Positions 1 to 7,691 of a stretch of DNA of 36,181 bases are shown here, in pieces; the first letter of the stretch is position 1, and each line of letters starts with the position of its first letter. The translations under genes were made by a program, and so were the position numbers. The notes beneath the pieces are model-generated. The model ran no database searches and was not told the DNA's origin. It was given only the letters and a program-made list of their open reading frames with translations. The DNA comes from a virus, in IMG/VR virus record IMGVR_UViG_3300022602_000246, positions 1-36,181 of that record. One strand, 5' to 3'.

Positions 1-522
1 AGACATTTTTACGCCTTCTCTGAAGCCGGCTCGCCATGCTTGGAATGGACTGGCATTGGTAAAACTTTCTGAATAGTTTTCATTAAATTGGTAATATTTT
101 TCATCAAAACAAAATTCAACTAGACCCTTTGTATCGTTAGGATCCGAATTTTCATGTGTACGCATATTGTTGACAAATTCAGGAGTCCACATTTTAAGAC
201 CACCGTTGCCATACATCAAGTGATTAACATGAACTTTACCACACCAGCTAAACACATAGTCCTTGGTTAAACCTAATTCATCTAAGTCGATTTCAACTTC
301 TAAAAATGCAGGGTCAACAATGTTGTCACCGTCTACTGTAACAAAGTACTCAGTTTCGCATTTGGCCGCGCAGGCTTTATGTGCTGCATCACTGCCTTTA
401 ACTCCGTGTACACGTTTTGCCCATGGCACCTTAGTTAACAAATCTGCATAGTTTTTCTCAGCATTAGGTTCGTCATAGCTGAGGAAAACAATATCTTGTT
501 CAATTACTTTAATCTTGCTCAT
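1..522 (-). CDS. Glycosyltransferase-like protein, GT-A type (3' end cut by window edge)
   Basis: The open frame starts at ATG 522-520 and runs off the left edge after 174 codons with no stop, so the C-terminus is missing. The N-terminus reads as a beta strand followed by FLSYDEPNAE, a pattern I know from glycosyltransferase-like proteins of T4-like cyanophages. At residues 60-70, FVTVDGDNIVD carries a DGD (64-66) like the DxD metal/nucleotide-sugar motif of GT-A enzymes, preceded by a conserved DAAHKACAA helix (45-53). The expected role is transfer of a sugar from a nucleotide-sugar donor; the acceptor is unknown. The gene overlaps the upstream gene by 14 bases and is last of five visible genes in an overlapping operon, so translation is probably coupled. 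It does not look like a close paralogue of the other two glycosyltransferase-like genes. The fold call is fairly safe; the substrate is not determined. Confidence 0.7.
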   Translation of the reverse strand, partial: MSKIKVIEQDIVFLSYDEPNAEKNYADLLTKVPWAKRVHGVKGSDAAHKACAAKCETEYFVTVDGDNIVDPAFLEVEIDLDELGLTKDYVFSWCGKVHVNHLMYGNGGLKMWTPEFVNNMRTHENSDPNDTKGLVEFCFDEKYYQFNENYSESFTNASPFQAWRAGFREGVKMS

Positions 523-1138
523 TTATTTTCCAAACTTTTAATGAATAACGCAAACTTGATAAATTAGCGGTCAAAGAAATCATATCGATATTCGATTCCC
601 ATTTACTTTCAAATTTAATAACAACTTTATCTTCGACTAATTTTTTTAAGTCGATGGCTATAGATCTTAATAAGAAATTAGGATCTTGTCCTAGCGTAAC
701 AAAGAACGATATAGTACTAATAGGTAATTTATTATCATAATATTTTTGCCTAAATTCATCCGATACTAAAAATACCCATTGTCCATTGTATTGATCCCAA
801 TGTACATAGATGTCTGCCGGATCATGTTCCTGATCAATCCATGTTAAAAATCTATTTTTAAAATTATGCTCTTGAATTATTTTTTTAGATACTAGACCGT
901 TTATTGCAGACCCATCAGATTGAATTACAACACCCACATGAAAGTCGCTAAACTTATCTCTACCTGTAACTAGTCTATCATATTCGTCAAACGAAATTTC
1001 TACAGCATGTGTATATCCATCGTGTCTATGATTGTTTACGCTGACAATTTGATTAGATGTTGGATCGTAGTGTACATAATATTTTGGTAATACTACAGTA
1101 TCTTCTACAATCTTACTTTTACGAGAAATTTTAGCCAC
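509..1138 (-). CDS. Unknown 209-residue protein in the glycosyltransferase operon
   Basis: I do not recognise this family. The start is GTG (1138-1136), supported by AAAGGA at 1147-1152. The gene overlaps its upstream neighbour by 8 bases and its downstream neighbour by 14. The protein has no signal peptide or membrane segment. It has a weak internal duplication: YYVHYDPTSNQIVSV near the N-terminus and IYVHWDQYNGQWVFLV in the middle, suggesting two related beta units. The N-terminus is basic (KISRKSK) and the C-terminus is rich in charged and beta-forming residues. Its place between two glycosyltransferase-like genes suggests a role in the same process, for example as acceptor, adaptor or structural partner, but nothing in the sequence shows a catalytic site. 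Confidence 0.75.
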   Translation of the reverse strand: MAKISRKSKIVEDTVVLPKYYVHYDPTSNQIVSVNNHRHDGYTHAVEISFDEYDRLVTGRDKFSDFHVGVVIQSDGSAINGLVSKKIIQEHNFKNRFLTWIDQEHDPADIYVHWDQYNGQWVFLVSDEFRQKYYDNKLPISTISFFVTLGQDPNFLLRSIAIDLKKLVEDKVVIKFESKWESNIDMISLTANLSSLRYSLKVWKINEQD

Positions 1139-1961
1139 GTGATGTATCCTTTAATTTACTAATAATTTCATCAGTTAAAAAATCGTTGTCTATATAATGA
1201 AATATTTTACGTTGGGGTATATTAGACACAGATAGCGTATTGCTAAAATTAGTTAAAACAAAATCTTGCCAACTACTAGAATTGACTCGCCAATTTTGCA
1301 AATGAGATTTCATGTGTATAAATTCTAACGGACTGTTAACATCTAATACTTGTTCATGCATACCTGTAATTTCTATTGCTATTGCTACCGCAAGATCCAT
1401 GCTTAACCAGTTTTGATACTCTTCTGGAGCAAACGTATCCCAACACCATTCCCAATTATTACAGACAAACTCTAGTACACGATAAAACTCATACGCTGTT
1501 TGTGACTTTTTAAAGTAGTGTAGTGCGCTATATGGACTAGTTAAACAGTTAGCAATAAATGCTCGTCTGTGCATTGAATCTTCTACAATTTCCATTTTAT
1601 AATTACGAATTCTACTGGTATACTTTATATCATAGTTGCTACAATAAGTCCACCAGTTAGCAATATCTTCCAGTAACAACATGTCTGTGTCTAACACTAT
1701 TGTTTCTTCATACGGTGTTGCATGATATAATTTCCAACGATTTTCTGCACGGTAAGGCGTTACAATTTCAGTATTGCCAAACGGAATAGGGATTATTTTA
1801 TCAAATACAGTTTGATATTCTTCTGGTACAGGATCGTCTGTTACTAATGATATTTTTGTTATAGTTTGACTATTGCGTATACTTAATGCCAGTGCATAAG
1901 CCTGCCGAACATAGTCAACATCTTTATTATTTTGAGCTAAAACTAAAAATCCCTTAGACAC
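1131..1961 (-). CDS. Glycosyltransferase-like protein (GT-A/GT8-like), paralogue of the next gene upstream
   Basis: The likely start is GTG at 1961-1959. A perfect GGAGG (1967-1971) lies five bases before it, and the resulting N-terminus MSKGFLVLAQNN matches MSQGIVIFAQNN of the neighbouring paralogue. A TTG at 1976 would add five residues that the paralogue lacks and would put the Shine-Dalgarno inside the gene. The 276-residue protein shows the GT-A pattern: an N-terminal beta strand with AQNN and a DVDYV helix, then IVLDTDMLLL with a DTD at about residues 91-93, the expected metal/nucleotide-sugar site. A Trp-rich stretch (NNWEWCWDTF) and SMDLAVAIAI follow, as in enzymes that handle sugar donors. 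Acceptor and sugar are unknown. It overlaps the upstream gene by 8 bases. GT8-like is a judgement from motif order, not from an alignment. Confidence 0.7.
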   Translation of the reverse strand: MSKGFLVLAQNNKDVDYVRQAYALALSIRNSQTITKISLVTDDPVPEEYQTVFDKIIPIPFGNTEIVTPYRAENRWKLYHATPYEETIVLDTDMLLLEDIANWWTYCSNYDIKYTSRIRNYKMEIVEDSMHRRAFIANCLTSPYSALHYFKKSQTAYEFYRVLEFVCNNWEWCWDTFAPEEYQNWLSMDLAVAIAIEITGMHEQVLDVNSPLEFIHMKSHLQNWRVNSSSWQDFVLTNFSNTLSVSNIPQRKIFHYIDNDFLTDEIISKLKDTSRG

Positions 1962-2793
1962 CTGAACCTCCGTCAATATATCTACTGAGGCTAAATTTGT
2001 TCATTACATGCACATCTATACCTTTTGTTTTTGCAGCAATATACTCGCCAACATAATCTTTTTTCTCAAGTAAAAATTGCATTTGATCATCTTGCATGCC
2101 AACTAACAAATCTTTATCTTTAGTGTATGTCATACGACCTGGTAATTCTGTAACAAAGTTTTCTCCGCCCATGATATGAATTGCAATACTAAATGCATAA
2201 TCATTCCTAAACAATACAGCATCAATATTATAAAGCATTCGGTAGTAATTCCAATTTGTTTTTATATAAGCAACTAGATCAAAAAATGCTTCAGTGACTT
2301 TAGTTTTTTCAAATATAAATGCGGTTGCCCAATAGAACGGAACGCTGAACATGTTGATACGTGTAAATTCATCTGTGCTACGCCATTCGGCAAGATCCAT
2401 ACTATTTGAATATATTTGTAATGGTATATCCCTATCAAATGCGGGGTTTAAGATACTGCTGTTGATAATATAATCACTATCAATTACTAGAGTAGTATGA
2501 TATGGGGTCAAATCATATGCCCTATTACGTGCAAAATTTCTCCACTCAAGTGTTTTAGATGTTAATGCACCATCAAAGAAATTTTTACGCTGTGCAGATA
2601 CAGTATAATCCACATCTATGATTTGATCAAAAGGATGATCAGGACAACTTTGTTCTAGCCAACCTCTACTGTCTGTGATTATACTTACAGGCAAGTCGAG
2701 ATATTGTTGTGCTCGACGTGCTGAAAATACTGATAATTTTATATAATCGATATCAGCATTGTTTTGAGCAAAAATTACGATGCCTTGACTCAT
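1954..2793 (-). CDS. Glycosyltransferase-like protein (GT-A type), tandem paralogue
   Basis: The 279-residue protein shares its layout with the next gene downstream: MSQGIVIFAQNNADIDYIK at the N-terminus, VSIITDS near 36-42, LTPYHTTLVIDSDYII around 95-110 with a DSD (105-107) at the DxD position, and a late NIDAVLFRNDYAFSIAIHIMGG resembling the paralogue's acceptor-side segment. The two genes are therefore a tandem duplication that has diverged strongly. The expected activity is a nucleotide-sugar-dependent transfer in the infected cell's cytoplasm. Candidate acceptors are virion proteins, lipid-linked surface sugars or DNA. The start ATG overlaps the stop of the 116-residue gene in an ATGA arrangement, pointing to coupled translation. 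The gene ends in IDGGSGV, with the stop inside the next gene's start region. Confidence 0.7.
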   Translation of the reverse strand: MSQGIVIFAQNNADIDYIKLSVFSARRAQQYLDLPVSIITDSRGWLEQSCPDHPFDQIIDVDYTVSAQRKNFFDGALTSKTLEWRNFARNRAYDLTPYHTTLVIDSDYIINSSILNPAFDRDIPLQIYSNSMDLAEWRSTDEFTRINMFSVPFYWATAFIFEKTKVTEAFFDLVAYIKTNWNYYRMLYNIDAVLFRNDYAFSIAIHIMGGENFVTELPGRMTYTKDKDLLVGMQDDQMQFLLEKKDYVGEYIAAKTKGIDVHVMNKFSLSRYIDGGSGV

Positions 2794-3140
2794 AGATCCA
2801 CAATATCTGCAATTTTACGTTTAACTTTTATTTCGTTAAACTTGTCAGCATATGTAGACACAGTTTCTAAATATGTTGATACAATGTTATTTAGAAAATC
2901 TTCTAAATTATCAATTAGTACTGGAAAATTATTGCTATCTACAAGTACAACATTTTCTGTTTTACCCAAATCAACTAGTGTCTTTACAAAACTAATTAGT
3001 TCGTAGGTAATTTTAAAAGTTGCACCATTGATATAGTGTATCAAATTTTGATTGTATTCTTCTAAAATAACACGTCTTTGATTTGATAATGTAGCCATGT
3101 AGTTAGCAACACCAAAGGCTTTTTCGATTCTTTCGTCCAT
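2790..3140 (-). CDS. Small conserved T4-like phage protein, function unknown
   Basis: This is the first gene of the left-hand operon, 116 residues, starting at ATG 3140 after ACGGAG. The N-terminus MDERIEKAFGVANYMATLSNQ and the middle ELISFVKTLVDLGK resemble a small hypothetical protein I recall from T4-like cyanophage genomes; I know of no function for it. The sequence is mainly predicted helix with one acidic central segment (VLVDSNNFPVLIDNLEDF) and a basic KVKRK near the end. It has no membrane segment or nucleic-acid-binding motif I can name. A near-consensus sigma-70 promoter lies 20-48 bases upstream of the start codon, so it is probably transcribed early, with the glycosyltransferase genes behind it. 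Confidence 0.8.
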   Translation of the reverse strand: MDERIEKAFGVANYMATLSNQRRVILEEYNQNLIHYINGATFKITYELISFVKTLVDLGKTENVVLVDSNNFPVLIDNLEDFLNNIVSTYLETVSTYADKFNEIKVKRKIADIVDL

Positions 3141-3159
3141 AGATAACTCCGTAGCTATA

Positions 3160-3188
3160 ATAATATACTACTTTAATTATCTTGTCAA
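3160..3188 (-). promoter_or_regulatory. Sigma-70-type promoter for the glycosyltransferase operon
   Basis: Read on the - strand, a perfect TTGACA (-35) lies at 3188-3183 and TATTAT (-10, one mismatch to TATAAT) at 3165-3160, separated by exactly 17 bases. Transcription would begin near 3153, giving a leader of roughly a dozen bases with ACGGAG before the ATG at 3140. The element sits in the 74-base gap after the 311-residue structural gene, the widest gap between same-strand genes here. I see no convincing terminator in this gap, so late transcripts may also read through into the operon. Confidence 0.8.
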
Positions 3189-3214
3189 CGGTTAGAGGTG
3201 ATTATTTTATGAAA

Positions 3215-4150
3215 TTAAGCAGTGCCACCAGTCATTGTAGCACTATAACTAGGTAAGCTAACTTGAACGTTTGAACCAGTAGCATAATATGCTTGTACTA
3301 AACTAGTTAGTGTGCCTTCCACATTTTCATCTGTGCCACCAGTTGAAAGATCAGAAAATTGTATATCAAAAGTTATTATATTACCGCCAGCATTGACACT
3401 TGCCAAAATATCATACTGATTATTTGTATAATAAGGACTAGAAGTTTTCTTTTGGAAAATATTCTGGGGTGTTGTAGTCAGCTGATAAAAACCAGTACTA
3501 CTAGCAATAGTAGTATATGATCCAGTATTACTAGTACCGTTAATACCAAATGTAATAGTACCCATGTTGGATAATAACATGTTCCAGTCACTGTCCTTGG
3601 CATAGCTTCCATCAGCTGATCCGTATCCTGGATATCCAGGGTAGTTAATCAAACTAGCACTGAATTGAAAATTTCCACCAGAATTAAAATAATATCTAGC
3701 AGCCGCTGCCGAAGCAAATGTTAAAGTCACAGTATGATGCACTGTTCCGTTCCATGCAGTAGTACGTTGTCCTGCAGAAAAAGAAGTAAGACTTGCTTGT
3801 CCCGATGGGGGTGTAACATTTACATTATTATAAATTGAAGTTGCCAGTGCCGAATATAATGCATAATCTGCAGCTGTAACTTTTGCTGCTGTAGCAGGAA
3901 TTGCTGGAATTGTTAAATTACCAATACTTCCTTGATGATAATATGCATTAATTAAATCGTTACGTAGATTTCTCCACTGTGTAACAGTAATTGTAGGATT
4001 TCCTGTAATTTGACTACTAGTGTATTGCGGACTAGTTTGACCGTAACCGTAATTACCAGATCCTGTCCCCATAACAGAAGCAACTTTCGATTGCAATGCA
4101 TTATAATCACTAGCAAGAATTTTTGATCCAACTGAAGGGGTTGTTGCCAT
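3215..4150 (-). CDS. Virion structural / tail-fibre-associated protein (311 residues)
   Basis: Last gene of the structural block, starting at ATG 4150 with AAGG upstream. The N-terminus (SVGSKILASDYNALQSKV, then GYGQTSPQ) is a pattern I associate with uncharacterised structural proteins of aquatic T4-like phages. A second, weaker copy follows at about residues 88-107 (AAKVTAADYALYSALATSI), so the first third looks like a duplicated helical unit. The rest is a Ser/Thr/Gly/Tyr-rich beta region (about residues 115-311) with several aromatic YPGYPGYG-like turns and no helix-rich core, as in fibre tips or fibre-attached domains. It has no signal peptide or enzyme motif. A late-promoter-like octamer precedes it. 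Candidate roles are a fibre tip or minor fibre protein; this is inference from context. Confidence 0.75.
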   Translation of the reverse strand: MATTPSVGSKILASDYNALQSKVASVMGTGSGNYGYGQTSPQYTSSQITGNPTITVTQWRNLRNDLINAYYHQGSIGNLTIPAIPATAAKVTAADYALYSALATSIYNNVNVTPPSGQASLTSFSAGQRTTAWNGTVHHTVTLTFASAAAARYYFNSGGNFQFSASLINYPGYPGYGSADGSYAKDSDWNMLLSNMGTITFGINGTSNTGSYTTIASSTGFYQLTTTPQNIFQKKTSSPYYTNNQYDILASVNAGGNIITFDIQFSDLSTGGTDENVEGTLTSLVQAYYATGSNVQVSLPSYSATMTGGTA

Positions 4151-4174
4151 TTTCTACCTTTTATTTTTAAAAAC

Positions 4175-4182
4175 TATTTATT
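4175..4182 (-). promoter_or_regulatory. T4-type late promoter octamer before the 311-residue structural gene
   Basis: The - strand reads AATAAATA, one mismatch from the T4 late consensus TATAAATA. It is 24 bases before the ATG at 4150 and directly abuts the stop codon of the upstream adhesin gene. The spacing agrees with the other octamers in the window. Confidence 0.6.
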
Positions 4183-5709
4183 TTAAAGTATAACACATTC
4201 GACATTTTTTATCGAATCTGTTAAATTTGTTTCTAAAGCTACGGCAAACACTAGTGTGTTATCAGTAGCCAATTCTGCACAACCATTATCAGTAGCAGAT
4301 AATCTTTGACCTTTAGTAATTGGTCCTAATACTTTAACTGGAACTCGTCCTTTTAGTGCTACATAAACGCCGCCGACTAACGTTTGGTTCATTCTAAACG
4401 CAGGATGCTCACTGATAACACCAATAGCTAAATCACCATTGGCACTGGCTGTAATTTCAGCTTCGCCGCCAACACTTACCACTGTACCAGTTTCATATTC
4501 GGCATCTGCAAGATATTTTTCTGCTAAGTCAGCATAGTTAGCTGTAGTAGCTGTACCGTGAATTACGTTTGCAAAAATATCTTGATTGCTGTCTCTGCCT
4601 ACAATAGTATTTGCACTGCTAGCTGTTGTAGCAGACACAGGTGTACCACCTAAAGACAAGTAATTGGCATTTGTAGCTGTACCGATAAAATTAGTAGCAT
4701 ACACATTAGCCCATGCTGCTGAATTGCTACCAATATTGTTTACATTGTTACTAGTAAATCCATTTGCAGATAACTGTCCGCCTGGTAACAAATCAGCACC
4801 TTTAATTGTTAAAGGATAATATGTTACTGGGGAATTGTTATTAGTTGTTTGGAATAAGATTGAGTCATTTATTATGTTCTGGATTAACGGTGTATTTCCG
4901 TTATTTGTAATACTTACTTTTAACTTAGTAGTATATGTGCCGCCTGAACCGCCTACCGCATATCCTAAATCTGAAAAATTTACCGCTGTAGAAAACTGTG
5001 GACTTAGCGATGATAGATAACTACTTGCTGGAAGGCCATTTAACTTATCTGCGTTAGTTGCTGTTCCCCAGAATCTATAACTTGAACTGCTGTTTGTCAC
5101 ACCATTGTCTGCATTTTGAGTATATGCTAGTGTAATACCTTGATGAATTTTATCAAATCCAGTTATAGCATTTATTGAAGGATCGAGAGTAAAAGGCACA
5201 GCATCTGGACTAATTATGAAAGCCACACTTCCATTTACAATGGCTTGAATAACATCGTGTGTTGCACCATTTTCTAGATCTTTAACTGAAACACTTTGCA
5301 TTTCAGTTGGAAGGGCGCCTGCTATGCCTTGAGGGCCGATTAATGTAAAACTAGTACCATTATATACAAACAACTGATCGCTAGCCGTATCAAACCATAA
5401 ATCACCTGCTGTTAATCCAGTAGGCTGAGTAGAACTTACTTCAGTGCCGCCGGCAGTTCTAAATTGGCTACCGTCATAGAATTTTAATTTTAAATTCGCA
5501 CTATCGAACCAAACTTGACCAGCTAATGGGTTTGGAGGTTGCGTAGTATTGGCAAAATTTTCCAATAACCACACAAAATTATCGTTCTGTGACTGGCCGT
5601 AACCAGCATAGTTTTTACCAATTAGGGTAAGATCGGTGCTCGTATCAACAGTACCGTCTGCAACTGTAGTTAGTAAAGTACCATTATAATGCTTAATCGT
5701 ATATGACAT
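4183..5709 (-). CDS. Tail fibre/adhesin with ADLAEKY-type C-terminal domain (508 residues)
   Basis: The N-terminal ~125 residues form the module shared with the two genes upstream: GTVDTSTDLTLIGKNYAGYG, then NDNFVWLLENFANTTQP, then two WFD copies (GQVWFDSANLKLKFYDG and GDLWFDTASDQLFVYNG). A second shared module ends in ITGFDKIHQGITLA. The middle is Asn/Ser/Thr-rich beta sequence. The C-terminus from about residue 385 begins TATTANYADLAEKYLADAEY, followed by GTVVSVGGEAEIT and VALKGRVPVKVLGPI, a C-terminal domain common in phage fibres and reminiscent of intramolecular-chaperone (peptidase G2/IMC-like) ends. The expected role is receptor binding at the tail tip. The paralogues differ mainly after the N-terminal modules, as expected if the N-terminus docks to the baseplate. 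Whether the C-terminus self-cleaves cannot be told from sequence alone. Confidence 0.85.
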   Translation of the reverse strand: MSYTIKHYNGTLLTTVADGTVDTSTDLTLIGKNYAGYGQSQNDNFVWLLENFANTTQPPNPLAGQVWFDSANLKLKFYDGSQFRTAGGTEVSSTQPTGLTAGDLWFDTASDQLFVYNGTSFTLIGPQGIAGALPTEMQSVSVKDLENGATHDVIQAIVNGSVAFIISPDAVPFTLDPSINAITGFDKIHQGITLAYTQNADNGVTNSSSSYRFWGTATNADKLNGLPASSYLSSLSPQFSTAVNFSDLGYAVGGSGGTYTTKLKVSITNNGNTPLIQNIINDSILFQTTNNNSPVTYYPLTIKGADLLPGGQLSANGFTSNNVNNIGSNSAAWANVYATNFIGTATNANYLSLGGTPVSATTASSANTIVGRDSNQDIFANVIHGTATTANYADLAEKYLADAEYETGTVVSVGGEAEITASANGDLAIGVISEHPAFRMNQTLVGGVYVALKGRVPVKVLGPITKGQRLSATDNGCAELATDNTLVFAVALETNLTDSIKNVECVIL

Positions 5710-5731
5710 CTCGCTCGTTCCTTGTTCCTAG

Positions 5732-5739
5732 TATTTATA
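5732..5739 (-). promoter_or_regulatory. Perfect T4-type late promoter octamer (TATAAATA)
   Basis: The - strand reads GTATAAATAC, an exact match to the T4 late consensus TATAAATA, in the 49-base gap before the 508-residue adhesin gene and 22 bases before its ATG. It is the best match among the six octamers found. Confidence 0.75.
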
Positions 5740-5758
5740 CAGTTTTAGCTTTTAATTT

Positions 5759-7690
5759 TTAGACAATATCAAATTGATAGCTCCAAGATCCGTCTATCAG
5801 CTGATACTCTTTTAGTGTGCTATCGGAGCATTGAACCCTACAAATTGTTAAATTGCCGTGTTCGCTAGGAGGGAAAATTTTGGTCAATAGCGATGTTCCA
5901 ATTGTAGTATTATTATAACCAGTGGTTATTAAACCGATACCTAAGGGTGCTGTTGTAACTTGGGTGACTACATACTGTTGATTAGCTGCATCTAAACTAG
6001 AAAGTGGTGCTTGTAAATTACTAATTCTTGCACCACTAACATCAACAGTGCCATTTCCTTTTGGCGCTAGGTATACTGTACCGTTAGATTGAGAACCGTT
6101 TACATAGCTAATTGTGCTGCCATTAATATACAAATTGCTAACTTGAAGATTTGTTAATGTACCAACACTAGTCAAAGAAGAACTAGTTATATTAGATCCT
6201 AGGCTAAACTGCGTATTATTTGTATTCACAGTAACAGCCGGTTGTCCATTAAGATAATAGCCTGCGCTAGTACCGGATGATCCAATATTGACAAAATCAC
6301 TAAAATTCCAATAACCTGCATTAGATGAACTGCTGCTAGAACTTGCTGTAGCAGCCCAAGTAATCGTTTTACTTGTAGATCCGGCAACAGTAATGCCTCC
6401 GCCGCTAGCTGTAGAGTCAGTTGGAGTTGCTGTTTGACCTAGTACTATATTTTTATCAGCAATGGTTACTGTGGTACTGCTAATTGTTTCCATTGTACCA
6501 TTGACTGTTAAATTTCCCTCAATGATTACATCTCCTGCTACATCCAGCATAGCTTGAGGATTAATATTATAAATTCCCACACGCTGGTGTTGAGTATCAA
6601 AATGCATAGCTGTTTGTAAACTGCCTGCTGTTTGCAAATTGATTTCAAAATTTTGATTTACAACATTTGATTGTAATTGGAATGTATTATTAAAAGTATT
6701 GAATTTTAATGTAACATTAAAATTCACTCCAAGCGTTAGTGGGCTAACATTTTGAATTGTAATCGATCCGTTAGTGGTACTGTTTCCATCGACAGCTAGA
6801 AAACTTTCAGCTGTTTTTAAACTACCGTCGGCAGCTAATAATGCATTTGCTTCTGTGGCAATAGCATTAAAGACTACACCCGGGTATGAACTTGTATTAA
6901 ATCCAACATTGATAACATCGCTGGTTGCTGTAAGTGTAACTGGACTAGCAGACGTTCCCACTGTAGCACTTGTGCTAACTGTATATGTACCTATACTACC
7001 AGTATCTCCTGACAACTGAGTGGTAATTTGTGTATTTGCTAATATACCTGTGCCAGAAATAATTTGTCCTGTACTTAAACTTCCTGAACTGATCGTTTGT
7101 ACTGTTAAAACATTATTTGTTTGATAGCCTATAAATTGTGCTATACTAGTAAAACCTGCAATAGGGCTAGCAGGAATAAATGTATCTTTACTAAAAATAC
7201 CCAATATTGTTCCAGCAACATAAAGTACAGCAATAGTATGATTTTGTCCATTGATATCGATTACCGATTCTATGTTAAATCCGCTAACTCCTTGACTAGT
7301 AGTATACAAAGGCCCTGCTAACTTTGTCGATAATCCGTCGTTAAAATATAACTGCCCGTTTGCATTATCAATCCAAATATCCCCAATAGTTATACCGCTA
7401 GGTGGTGTTGAAGAAACTATGGTCCCACTTGTTCCGGCAAAACTACTACCAGTATATACTTTCAAACGACTTTCTGAAGTATCATACCAAAGTTGACCCA
7501 CAGTAGGATAGTTTGGCTGTGTAGTATTGGCAAAATTTTCTAGAAGTCTAATGAAATTATCATTAAAAAATCCGCCATACCCTGTAGCATTTTTACCGAC
7601 TAGTGTTAAGTCAGATGCTGTTTGGTTAATTTGTCCGTCGGGTATGACTGTTAGTGTAGTTCCATCTGTATGGGTTATAGTATAGCTCAT
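5759..7690 (-). CDS. Tail fibre/adhesin paralogue (643 residues)
   Basis: The N-terminus (ASDLTLVGKNATGYGG, NDNFIRLLENFANTTQP, GQLWYDTSESRLKVYTG, GDIWIDNANGQLYF) matches the shared adhesin module, and IESVIDINGQNHTIAVLYV with IAGFTSIAQFIGY matches the second shared module. At about residues 195-250 lies a GQIISGTGILANTQI unit of a beta-repeat type also found several times in the 5050-residue protein. The rest is Ser/Thr/Asn-rich beta sequence, including an eight-residue block with seven serines (mixed codons) near 450. The C-terminus (ISNLQAPLSSLDAANQQYV, then HGNLTICRVQCSDSTLKEYQL) is unlike those of both paralogues. The start ATG lies one base after the upstream stop and lacks a clear Shine-Dalgarno, so translation may depend on coupling. 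The inferred role is receptor binding or fibre assembly. Confidence 0.82.
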   Translation of the reverse strand: MSYTITHTDGTTLTVIPDGQINQTASDLTLVGKNATGYGGFFNDNFIRLLENFANTTQPNYPTVGQLWYDTSESRLKVYTGSSFAGTSGTIVSSTPPSGITIGDIWIDNANGQLYFNDGLSTKLAGPLYTTSQGVSGFNIESVIDINGQNHTIAVLYVAGTILGIFSKDTFIPASPIAGFTSIAQFIGYQTNNVLTVQTISSGSLSTGQIISGTGILANTQITTQLSGDTGSIGTYTVSTSATVGTSASPVTLTATSDVINVGFNTSSYPGVVFNAIATEANALLAADGSLKTAESFLAVDGNSTTNGSITIQNVSPLTLGVNFNVTLKFNTFNNTFQLQSNVVNQNFEINLQTAGSLQTAMHFDTQHQRVGIYNINPQAMLDVAGDVIIEGNLTVNGTMETISSTTVTIADKNIVLGQTATPTDSTASGGGITVAGSTSKTITWAATASSSSSSSNAGYWNFSDFVNIGSSGTSAGYYLNGQPAVTVNTNNTQFSLGSNITSSSLTSVGTLTNLQVSNLYINGSTISYVNGSQSNGTVYLAPKGNGTVDVSGARISNLQAPLSSLDAANQQYVVTQVTTAPLGIGLITTGYNNTTIGTSLLTKIFPPSEHGNLTICRVQCSDSTLKEYQLIDGSWSYQFDIV

Positions 7691-7691
7691 T

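Noticed and set aside
2886-2894. CTAAATA-like late promoter core inside the 116-residue gene
   Set aside because: It lies mid-gene, far from any start codon, and matches only the short core; it shows that the core alone is not specific.
3141-3214. Rho-independent terminator after the structural block
   Set aside because: The gap has AT-rich runs but no GC-rich stem followed by a T tract in the - strand direction.
5740-5761. Hairpin/T-run terminator after the 643-residue adhesin
   Set aside because: The sequence is A/T runs with only a weak AGCT-centred pairing; it is not convincing as a terminator.
6300-6365. Serine-rich block in the 643-residue adhesin as a slippage or phase-variation tract
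   Set aside because: The serines use mixed codons (AGT, TCT, AGC, TCA), so there is no simple DNA repeat to slip on.
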